A DNA stretch of 64,000 nucleotides from Platerodrilus igneus. Lineage: Eukaryota; Arthropoda; Insecta; Coleoptera; Lycidae. The position numbers and the translations under genes are program-made. The stretch lies in assembly GCA_036346225.1 (NCBI GenBank), contig JARFIW010001104.1, positions 8,768,001 to 8,832,000 on the forward strand. Reading direction: 5' to 3'. Positions 24,641 to 36,850 of the stretch are shown in pieces. Below the pieces are notes generated by a model, which ran no database searches, was not told the origin of the DNA, and saw nothing but the letters and a program-made list of their open reading frames with translations. Each line of letters begins with the position of its first letter. Position 1 is the stretch's first letter.

Positions 24641-25619
24641 AACTGGTATGTGATTATGCCTTGACTAAATCCATTTTGGAAAATAATTGCAGCCAAAATC
24701 ATTATGTGTAAAATCAGGTATATGTGGGACAGGACATCGATCTGGTATGTGAGTTATTGAAATAGATTATTTTCTATATATAATATATCCATAAAGCACT
24801 GAAATTTACTGCTTTATTTCGATTGTTCAGATAATACAGATATTTTTTATATTACCACTACACTATGAAATACCTTGACCTATGTTAGTAATAAAATAAA
24901 GCTATTTTGTTTTCCATCAAAATCCCATGTCCTCTACAATTGCACCAAAAACCATGCTACATGTATGCGATACTTGATTTTCCTACTCAGTTGTTGGTCG
25001 ATAAAAAGTCCGAGGTTCTTACCACAGCGGAAAGTTCTAGTGTATCTAAACCTGGCCTCAATGATGAAGCGATTATTAAATCCGTTTTGTTTAGCATTTT
25101 TGGGATTCCGAAAAGAACAGCTGTATACTGACAAAAGTAGACAAATACACCAACGGACACTACGTGTGCTTGAAAATTAAATCTAGCACCGCTGGAACAT
25201 AGATTGACATAAACACATACTTCCAATTCCGACACAACTCGAGATCATACCTGGACAATCTTGCAGGAATTTTTGTTGCCTTGTTACGTGCCAAAAATTT
25301 GGCACTAGACATTGTTGCGCGTATTTCCGTCACTACAGAGTGCGTTTGCGCCAGATCGCGCCGACGCGTGTGGGAGAAGAAAAGTGGGGAGTTTCCACAA
25401 GACGCTGGGACTTGGACTTTGCTTTTGAACGTCGACAAGAGTGGTGTTGGGTCTGGTATCGTATCTTTATCTTAATTATGTAGATTCCTTTTTCTCTTGC
25501 TTATCTTTGTTTATCGTTCTATATAAACCCGTTCTCGTCGTTACCTCTACATACAGGAAGAAGATACAAATCTAGAAGCAACCTGGCCTAACAGCAGTCT
25601 ACGCCCTGAGAACCATTGT
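24641..25619. other. Unassigned, possibly the 5' side of a Gypsy element
   Basis: Several overlapping short open frames lie at 24875-25480 on both strands, none recognisable. TATATAAACC at about 25523 followed by CGTCGTTACC resembles a core promoter and leads into the 36-bp repeats, so an LTR or leader of a plus-strand element is possible. Confidence 0.35.
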
Positions 25620-25770
25620 TAAATAATCCCGAAGGACGCCCGGAGATCCATCTTTAAATATTCCTGAAGGGAGCCCCGCAGTCGCTAGCTGGAGCAACCC
25701 CGAAGGAAGCCGCAGCCGCCATCTTTAAATAATCCGGTAGGGAGCCACGAGCAATCCTGAAGGAAGTAAT
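25620..25770 (+). repeat. 36-bp tandem repeats
   Basis: Four to five units of the type AATCCCGAAGGAMGCC, beginning at about 25624, 25659, 25696, 25730 and 25753. Most units also end in CATCTTTAAATA. They are GC-richer than the surroundings. They may be part of an untranslated leader. Confidence 0.7.
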
Positions 25771-26149
25771 TCTGTGAGACGCTTACATATTCACGTAGGT
25801 TCCCCGTGTGTGGGGTTTTTTATAATATACTTTTGAATTTTGCATATTTCGTCATTTACGTGTAATAATTTGCATAGTGTGTGACGTCATTGACAGATGG
25901 GCGCGCTAATTTCCACATTATATATTAGCGTTACCAACTGTCTTTGTGTCTCGTATACCTCGTTTACGGTACTATAAGAGCCTTTGCAACCAAACCGACA
26001 CTAGTCGGTGCGGACGCAAACATCAAATCTGCCATGTGATACAGTCACACAACGGACGAGAAAGGGGGAGCAAATACAAGAACTGATAAACGCATATCAA
26101 ATATTCAAATATACGTACTGAACAAACTAACAATCCACCGTATATAGTA

Positions 26150-27172
26150 ACAGGGCTGGAATCGAAACAAACATAGATCTAATGCTTATCAACGCTAAAC
26201 CACACAGAAAAGTACACAACTGGAGGGTGAGCGACATCGAGACGATCAGCGATCACAACTTGATCTTGTACTAAATAGGGCCTAACTGCGCAGGAATACA
26301 TGCACAGTATATATTTAAAAATAAAACTTTAAAAACGTCAACTGCAAAAACTTAACAATACTTTTCAAACGCTAATACCCATAACGTCAGGAGAAGACAT
26401 ACGAGAATATGCTAGACAATTAAACTACGCAATAAAGGCTGCAATGAACATGTGAATACCACGACAGAAACTCAACACATCACCAAAAAAGGTACAATGA
26501 CCGCCGGAACTAATCGCAGTTAATCAACAATGTCGAAGAACTTGGACATATTCCAAAAGATCAGTGACAAGAGTGGAACGGCAGCTCCAGCTAACAATAT
26601 GCCGTGAAACAAAGGACAACTACACAAGACAACTATACGAAATGACACGGCATACCTGGAGGGTCTTTGTAGAAAGGCGCTTATGGGTGGATCTGGGGGG
26701 GAATGCCGTTCAAAGTAGTTACCGACAAATTAAACAGACCAACAGCATAGTCGACTTTGAAAAACTGGACGATACGGAGACAAGAAACTGGGATGAGACA
26801 GCGGACGTACTCATTGACAGCACCGCTACCCGACGATGAACCGCAAGCCGAATACCCGACAAACTTTCAAATGTACACAAATACTGAATAAAACGGACAC
26901 GGCATAGACCCTGGAACCGGGTAGATGAGACTGTCCTATCCTACAGGAGCGAAGGATCCATTGCCTCAATAAGACGCCCAAAACCGCACAAAACTCCAGG
27001 ACCGGAAGGAATATAGACTGAAGTGATAGGGACACTAGAACCCTAACTAGTGCTTGCGTTGCGTGGCCTTTACAACGAATGCCTGAAACAATCTAAATTT
27101 CCGAACATCTGGAAACAGGCAGACGTTGCTGTACTCCCGAAGGATAAATGGAAAGATTCAACAGACACAAAC
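26150..27172 (+). pseudogene. R1/Jockey-type non-LTR retrotransposon remnant
   Basis: Two recognisable blocks. At 26155-26275 the plus strand reads AGIETNIDLMLINAKPHRK, then VSDIETISDHNLILY, the end of an APE-type endonuclease (catalytic SDHN). At 26960-27172 it reads KPHKTPGPEGI, then LRGLYNECLKQSKFPNIWKQ and ADVAVLPK, the start of the RT domain. The region between carries a degenerate linker with an open frame at 26564-26839 (VERQLQLTICRETKDNYTRQ). Stops and frameshifts are frequent. The copy is cut just after ADVAVLPK. Confidence 0.78.
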
Positions 27173-27225
27173 TGATGGTAGAGTAGAATAGATGATTCAG
27201 GGACGAGATAGCACTTGCACCCTCC

Positions 27226-27455
27226 ACCTCCACTAATCGTTTTTTAATTACTTTTTTCGTTAAAAATTCATTAGCATTAATCGTTTTAATGGGGTTTCTC
27301 ATTAAAAGTCCATTAGCACTAATCTCTTTTAGCAGGTTTTCTCATGAAAGTCCCATTAGTATTAATCATTTTAAATGGGTTTACTCATTAAAATCTCATT
27401 AGCACTGAATCGTTTTGAATTGGTTTTCCTATTAAAATCCAATTAGCACTAATGG
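27226..27455 (+). repeat. 43-bp tandem repeats
   Basis: About five units with the core CATTAGCACTAATCGTTTTA and CTCATTAAAATC, starting at about 27226, 27269, 27311, 27354, 27398 and 27441. The array lies between the non-LTR remnant and the truncated 3' end of the PLE copy. Confidence 0.8.
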
Positions 27456-27685
27456 TAAACCTCCACGCCATTTTTTATTTTGTACGTCACAAATTTGTCC
27501 AATTTAATTACATGTACATTGACTTAAATGGCGAACCTAATCTAACTTCTAACTGCCGAGATGTTATTAACAGATCTCCTTAACCTTAATCCGCAAATAA
27601 TATTACCATTGCACTGTTCTAGTTTTCGAGATTGATTTATACTACATTTTAAATCTCATATATTTTGAAATACTCTTAATAATTA

Positions 27686-29640
27686 CTCCCTTTCTCTATT
27701 ATTCTTTTAGGATATTTGTTTTCTATTAGTGTACATCTGATTAGGTCTTTCTCTTTCTTTAAAATTTCTTCGTTTGATGATATTAATTTTGCTCTATCAT
27801 ACATGGTTTTGATAATTCCTCGTTTGACACATTGTGGGTGGTTTGAATCGAAGTTTAAGTATCTGTTTGTGTGCGTTGGTTTCCTATATACCGATGTATT
27901 AATTGTTGTATCGTTTGTGCTAACTAGAATATCTAAAAACGGAAGTTTTCCATGTTGTTCTAATTCATATGTGAATTTAATAGTTGGTTCTATTTCGTTA
28001 ATTGACTGTATAAAGTTTTTAATTAATTCTATATTATGAGGCCAAATAGCATAAACATCATCAACGTATCTCCACCAGATCAATGGTTTCAATTCTTGTG
28101 TGAATATCACATCTTTTTCGAATTCCTCCATGAATATATTACTGAAGATTGGGGATAGTGGACTTCCCATTGCCATTCCGAAGCTTTGTTTGTAAAATTG
28201 ATCATTTATTTGAAAATATGTGGTATTTACGCATAAACGAAGTAATTCCATAATCCATGATATACTTAGTTTTGTTCTTTCTTTAAGATTGCCATCTTTT
28301 CGAGTTTGTTTTTATAATATTAAGCGTTTTGTTTATAGGGACATTTGTAAAGAGATTTACTACATCAAAGCTTACCATTGTGTGTGTATTTTCAATTTTA
28401 TGTTTGATAGTTTTTCTAAAAAGTGTTGGTTGTTTTAATGAAAGAATCTGTTTTGCCTGCTAATGGATTTATAATTTTAGTAGAAATTTTGCTAAATTAT
28501 GGCATGGTGAATCTATTGAGCTTACGATAGGTCTTAGAGGAATGTCTTTTTATGAATTTTGGTAGACCGTAAAAGTGGGTGGTTTACTGTAATGTGGGAC
28601 TAGTTTACTTCTTTCTTTGTCTTCGAATTCATTTTTAAATTTAAATAGAGTTTTGTATATTTTATTTTCAATTGATTTTGTTGGGTCCGTTTCTAAACTG
28701 GTGTAATTCTCAGTGTTCAATAGTTCGTTGACTTTTGTGTTGTAATCGTTTTTATTCATTATTACTGTTGCATTGCCTTTGTCAGCAGGTAGAATTATAA
28801 TTGAGTTATCGTTTTTTAGATTGCGAATTGCTTTTATTTCGTTATTACTTACATTTGGCTTTATTTTGTGATTCTTTTCTATTTCGATTTTACATCGTAT
28901 TCTAAATTCGTTTGCTTGATCTTCTTCGAGTTGGTTTGCTGTTTTCTCAATACAGCTAATTATTTCAAAGGTTGGTATTGATTTTGGTGTTACTGCAAAA
29001 TTAAGGCCTTTTGAAAGAATTGATTTTTCTGTGTCGTTAATAGTTCTGTTTGATAAATTTATCACGGTGTTTAGCATGGTGTTCCTGTTTTCTAACGTTT
29101 TAGTTTGTGTGTTATTTTTCTCTATAAATAGGTTATTAAATTTCTTTATGTGAATTTCTTTTGTTTGGAAAATACTGATTCGTAGTAGGTTTTGCACTAA
29201 CGAGAATTTTATCAAAATCATATTTTGTTACCTTTATTCGTATGAAATTTATAATGCCCTCAATATCTTGTTTTAACTTATAAATAATGTGTCGGTGGTT
29301 TTGTAGTCTTTCCTCATCATACTGTAACTTGCTCTTTCGAGAATTCTTGATAGTTTATTGCTTGTCTTTCCAAATTTGATTCTAAATCCTTTTGGTATTA
29401 TTTCGTTGTTTCTGCACTTTATTAGGAATGTGAGTGAATTTTGGAATGCGATAGCTTTAGGTTTAGATTGTCCAACTGTCTAAAACAAATACAAATTTCA
29501 GGCCCATACCTGACTTGTAAATACTCCTGTATGTTTGTTGTGGTTTGTTTAGCATTCTTCTTAATCTTCTTTGGGAATGAAACCACTCATAGTTTTTAAA
29601 ATCTATTTTATTTACGTTTCGATCCATGACCTAGGATCGT
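27686..29640 (-). pseudogene. Penelope-like element, copy A (N-terminus and RT)
   Basis: Begins with ATG at 29627 (MDRNVNKIDFKNYEWFHSQ), then FLIKCRNNEIIPKGFRIKFG and FAVTPKSIP. IILPADKGNATVIMNKNDY lies at about 28750-28800; this is the PLE N-terminal core. The RT palm follows: FKQSFGMAMGSPLSPIFSN-like block at 28170, WWRYVDDVYAIW (catalytic YVDD, about 28050-28080), KLPFLDILVS and SVYRKPTHTNRYLNFDSNHP. Frame changes occur near 29250 and 28260-28550. The reading stops abruptly at 27686, where copy B continues into linker and endonuclease, so the 3' part is missing. It lies head-to-tail after copy B. Confidence 0.85.
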
Positions 29641-30151
29641 TGTCAAAATAATAAAACTTCAAGTTTGACGTTTATGACATAAATTGAAGGTTACTTTGAT
29701 TTATTGATGTTTGAAATATTTGGTTTGAGTACACTAAGCAAAAATTTTAAAGTTTAAAAGAATGATTGCCTTCAATTTGTGTTGCGACCTGGGATCGACT
29801 TTCCTATGGTAGCCAATACGCTTAACGTGAAATCAGCTGATTAATTTTTATTGGTGAATTTTATATAAATTCAATAATTTGGGAAACATTTTTAACATGT
29901 TTCTATTTATACAATTGAGAGATTTCTGATTTTATGTCTTATTTTACCGAGATTCAGTGAAGGGGTTAAGCAACCTGTGGCTACCAAGATCCCCAACATT
30001 TATAATTTGCCGAAATAATGGTTTTCTAGTTAATATGCTTATTGTTATGTAATTAGTTATTGTATGTATAAATAGAAATCATGTATGTAGGCTGTATTTC
30101 ATGTTAATATCGCAAGGAAAACCCAGGAAAAACTTGCAATGCTACCTAGAT
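29555..30151 (-). repeat. PLE pseudo-LTR, left inverted arm
   Basis: 597 bp that reappears as the reverse complement at 31132-31733. It starts at the last codons of copy B's nuclease and ends inside the first coding codons of copy A, so it joins the two copies head-to-tail. It holds the start codon of copy A and a hammerhead-like motif. Confidence 0.88.
29611..29646 (-). ncRNA. Hammerhead-like motif in PLE arm (degenerate)
   Basis: The minus strand reads TTGACAACGATCC, a loop, then GGATCGAAACGT. The GATCC/GGATC stem followed by GAAAC fits stem II and the 3' core of a hammerhead, as known in PLE pseudo-LTRs. The 5' core is TTGACAA rather than CTGANGA, so it is probably inactive. The ATG of the PLE lies in the stem-II loop. 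A second copy is at 31642-31676 on the other arm. Confidence 0.35.
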
Positions 30152-31131
30152 ATTGTGGGCATTTGATTTTCATTTGTTATTTCTTTTGTTATTTCTTTTA
30201 GTAATGGAATCCATTGTTTACTGAAAGTCACGGATTCGTTTGCAACGCAGTTATTTTTATGTAGGGTTATATAGGCAGCTTCTTTGATTTTGCGTTTTTG
30301 GTGGTTATCTTCTTTGTCGATAATTTTTGCATCTTCCCATTTTATTTTATGACTGGAGTCCCATGCATGTTGGCAAATCATGGATTTTTCAAATTTTCTA
30401 TTTTTTATATATGATTTATGTTCTCTTAATCGAACTTCAAATGGTCTGGAAGTTTCTCCTATATAAAACTTATTACATTCGCACGGTATTTTGTAGATAC
30501 AGTTTTTGAATTTTGTATTGCGTTTTGGGTTTTGTTTTTGTTAATTGTGCTCTTAGTGTATTGTTAGTTCTAAATACTGTTTTAATTCTAAATTTGTTTC
30601 CTATTCTTTGAATTTTTCGGAGAATCCTTTTATGTATGGTATTGAGAGCATTTTGTGGTCTGTATCGTTGTTTTGTTTTCTTTTTCTTTATTTTTAGGGT
30701 TTTATTCATTTCTTTCTCTATTATTCTTTTAGGATATTTGTTTTTATTAGTGTACATCTGATTAGGTCTTTCTCTTTCTTTAAAATTTCTTCGTTTGATG
30801 ATATTAATTTTGCTCTATCATACATGGTTTTGATAATTCCTCGTTTGACACATTGTGGGTGGTTTGAATCGAAGTTTAAGTATCTGTTTGTGTGCGTTGG
30901 TTTTCTATATACCGATGTATTAATTGTTGTATCGTTTTTGCTAACTAGAATATCTAAAAACGGAAGTTTTCCATGTTGTTCTAATTCATATGTGAATTTA
31001 ATAGTTGGTTCTATTTCGTTAATTGACTGTATAAAGTTTTTAATTAATTCTATATTATGAGGCCAAATAGCATAAACATCATCAACGTATCTCCACCAGA
31101 TCAATGGTTTCAATTCTTGTGTGAATATCAC
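30142..31131 (-). pseudogene. Penelope-like element, copy B (RT end, linker, GIY-YIG)
   Basis: A 5'-truncated copy in the same orientation as copy A. It enters within the RT at VIFTQELKPLIWWRYVDDV (31130) and runs through the thumb and a basic linker (ALNTIHKRILRKIQR, TVFRTNNTLRAQLTKTKP). After a frame change near 30510 comes a complete GIY-YIG nuclease domain: CIYKIPCECNKFYIGETSRP, RLREHKSYIKN, MICQHAWDSSHKIKWEDAK, ending MPTISR and a stop at 30142. The RT part is almost identical to copy A over about 410 bp, so both come from one recent source. GIY-YIG PLE proteins nick DNA and prime reverse transcription at the target. Confidence 0.87.
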
Positions 31132-31733
31132 ATCTAGGTAGCATTGCAAGTTTTTCCTGGGTTTTCCTTGCGATATTTACATGAAATACAGCCTACATAC
31201 ATGATTTCTATTTATACATACAATAACTAATTACATAACAATAAGCATATTAACTAGAAAACCATTATTTCGGCAAATTATAAATGTTGGGGGATCTTGG
31301 TAGCCACAGGTTGCTTAACCCCCTTCACTGAATCTCGGTAAAATAAGACATAAAATCAGAAATCTCTCAATTGTATAAATAGAAACATGTTAAAAAATGT
31401 TTCCCAAATTATTGAATTTATATATAATTCACCAATAAAAATTAATCAGCTGATTTCACGTTAAGCGTATTGGCTACCATAGGAAAGTCGATCCCAGGTC
31501 GCAACACAAATTGAAGGCAATCATTCTTTTAAACTTTAAAAATTTTTGTTTAGTGTACTCAAACCAAATATTTCAAACATCAATAAATCAAAGTAACCTT
31601 CAATTTATGTCATAAACGTCAAACTTGAAGTTTTTATTATTTTGACAACGATCCTAGGTCATGGATCGAAACGTAAATAAAATAGATTTTAAAAACTATG
31701 AGTGGTTTCATTCCCAAAGAAGATTAAGAAGAA
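31132..31733 (+). repeat. PLE pseudo-LTR, right inverted arm
   Basis: Reverse complement of 29555-30151 with only a few differences. The 980-bp loop between the arms is copy B. An inverted terminal pseudo-LTR next to a truncated head-to-tail pair is the arrangement known for Penelope insertions. Confidence 0.88.
31642..31676 (+). ncRNA. Hammerhead-like motif, inverted copy
   Basis: Same 36-nt motif as in the left arm, on the plus strand. The sequence is identical over the stem and the GAAACGT core, with the same degenerate 5' core. Confidence 0.33.

Positions 31734-34631
<2,898 letters not shown>

Positions 34632-34670
<39 letters not shown>
34632..34670. repeat. (AT)n tract
   Basis: AT microsatellite of about 39 bp, immediately left of the 257-bp mini-element. 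Confidence 0.9.
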
Positions 34671-34672
<2 letters not shown>

Positions 34673-34927
34673 CTGTGTTATTTCTTTATATTAGGCTCAC
34701 GCTGGGCGCCATAAAATGCTGTGATACTTCACCAGCCCCTACGATGATTTTGTTTATTTTTAGCCCCACGGTTGGGCATATCATAAAATGCTGTGATACT
34801 TCTGCCCCACGATTGGGCATACCATAAAATGCTGTAATTATGTGCTTTTGTTAACTGGAAGTTTTTCTTATTTATTCTACGACCCCTGTGACTTAACCTA
34901 CCCCTAAACTACCCTATATTTATAGCA
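34671..34927 (-). mobile_element. 257-bp LTR-PBS mini-element
   Basis: Read on the minus strand it starts TGCTATAAATATAGGG and ends ACACAGCA, with (AT)n on both sides. About 100 bp of LTR-like sequence ends in ACAGCA. Then come TTTTA and a PBS-like string, repeated three times: positions about 34804-34823, 34762-34782 and 34694-34711 on the plus strand. The last, TGGCGCCCAGCGTGAGCC, is closest to the complement of the tRNA-Lys(CUU) 3' end. Each unit closes with a new ACAGCA. There is no coding capacity, so it must depend on other elements if it ever moved. Confidence 0.65.
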
Positions 34928-34947
34928 ATATATATATATATATATTA

Positions 34948-36705
34948 TGTAGGGGGTTATAAGATTTCTAAAGGTATATTTGTATTAATAGGGGTGTATG
35001 CCAAACGATAGGATCAATATTTCAGATTTAATAATTTAAAAACTATAAATTTTGCTATACTTTACATACGTTAAAGTATGTACCATTTCAGATTGAAACT
35101 TATATGCCAAAAGGTAGATAACATGACTTTATGACGTTGATATAATGCACGGTACTTGAGGTTTTATACTGAGTTGATATTTCATGAGCCAGTTGAGAGT
35201 ACATTTGCCGTCGGAAAGCCGAACGCATTTATGGATAACTGCAATATAACAAAGCGTCCAGGTCGTGTATAAATTATTTGGCTTTTCCTTTTTATAGAAT
35301 CAAACTTTTGGACGAATTGTAAATCAAAATTTAAAGTGAATCAAAATGTAAAAGGTTATTGGAGTTTAGTGAAGTGTTTTGGACCAATAGTAGAAATTTA
35401 AAATTATTATAAAGACTGTAGCGAAGGTATGTTGGACACTGAAAGAAAGATGATTTGTTATTGGATGTTATATGTTTAAAAATGTTATTCTAGCAAGCTA
35501 AGTTTGTTGATTTAATAACTAAGCAAAATAAATAAGGGACTTACTTTTCGAATTTGTTCAGATAAAGACCTATATTATGAAACCTGCGTTAAAGTGTAAA
35601 ATATTTTGAAACAAAAGTTTATATGTGTATCAACGAGTATTATTTAGTAAAGGGTGAAAGTAAATAAAGGCGACGAATATAAAAGGAGTTTAAAAGTGGT
35701 TAATAGTGCAACGGGAAAGGCAACGAGTATTTAAAGAAGATTTGGAAGTGGTTATTAGTGGAACGGGGAAAGCGACGGATATTTGTTTGAGAAGATTGGT
35801 GTTGGTTTTGGTATAGATTTGGTATAACGGCAGTAAGGGATAGGAGTGGATAAAGAAGGCATCGACGACATAAGTAATTTTGGATTGATTTGAGAAGATT
35901 AAAAGGCAGTAAGGACATCGTATGGATAATTGGAATAGCAGGACTAGGAGTGATTTGTATTAGGACAGCGGGTTTGAATTGGATTGTGCGAAGAGAGGAT
36001 TAAGTGGGATACGAAGCAGAGGAACAGGAGATCGATATACGGCGAGGAAGAATTAACGCAGGGGAAGTAGACAACGGTTTTTTTGCTAAATTCTAAATTG
36101 GGGTAACATTATTTCAGGTTTGGGTCATCAAAATTGTTTTTAAGAACACCTGGAGGCAGTACGCAAGCGGACAAAATTGGAGAATCTTTTGTGAAAGTGC
36201 GTACGGCGATTTCGAACTTGAGCCAGCAGTTAAAGGAAGGCCTTCAGCGCGGTATATTTCTGGTAAGTACCGTAAATATATCATAACGTCAAAGATTAAA
36301 GTCATAAACAGTTACATAAATTAATTTGGCATCAGGCAACTTTGATATATTAAAATTTGGCATACATAGTAAATACAGTACATTAAAAAAGTGGTAAAAC
36401 AAACGAGGGTGCAGTTTGGTTGGGTAGAGCACATCTACTCACGATTGAACTCACGGTGAGTAGGTGAGAAAACCCTGAGATTAAAGTTTCAAATAGTCGA
36501 GGCATATAAAATATAGTAATTAGTAAAAAAAGAACCAACCAAACGTTTGCTAAATCACCTCGATTTGAAATCATTAGGGACGACGACAAAAGTCGTTAAA
36601 CAAATTTTGTTTAAAGTTAAAGTGTAATAAATCAAGAAGGTATTAGCCCAAAGTGAAAGTAAAGTAATAGGGGTGATATAAAGTAAATAAGGGCGGATAT
36701 AAGAA
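34948..36705 (+). repeat. 5' LTR of the Gypsy-type element
   Basis: About 1758 bp, starting TGTAGGGGG and ending about GGATATAAGAA just before the PBS. It contains roughly 52-bp repeats (GCAACGAGTATTTAAAGAAG-type, 35660-35790) that could be enhancer units, and a strong splice donor CTG|GTAAGTACC at 36263. The end is not the usual CA. Confidence 0.87.
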
Positions 36706-36822
36706 GGTGGCAAACCCAACGTGAGGCTCGAGAAAAAGGTTAAAAAGGTGTTAGAGTGAAAGAGAGTAGAATCCGGGAGCCCGAGTTAGGTGGGGCCCGC
36801 AAGTTTTTTTCTTTATTTACAG
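36263..36822 (+). promoter_or_regulatory. Predicted leader intron spanning LTR end and PBS
   Basis: The donor GTAAGTACC at 36263-36271 lies in the LTR and the acceptor TTTTTTTCTTTATTTACAG ends at 36822, 28 bp before the gag ATG. Splicing would delete the LTR end and PBS from the mRNA. The donor is conserved in the diverged LTR at 54241-55918 (CAG|GTGAGTACC at 55521). Predicted from sequence only. Confidence 0.5.
36708..36732 (+). promoter_or_regulatory. Primer-binding site, tRNA-Lys type
   Basis: TGGCAAACCCAACGTGAGGC starts two bases after the LTR and continues CTCGAG-like. It matches the complement of the tRNA-Lys(CUU) 3' end (TGGCGCCCAACGTGGGGC) with a small insertion and one mismatch. Confidence 0.7.
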
Positions 36823-36850
36823 GAAACGAGTTCAAAACAAGGAAGCAGAG

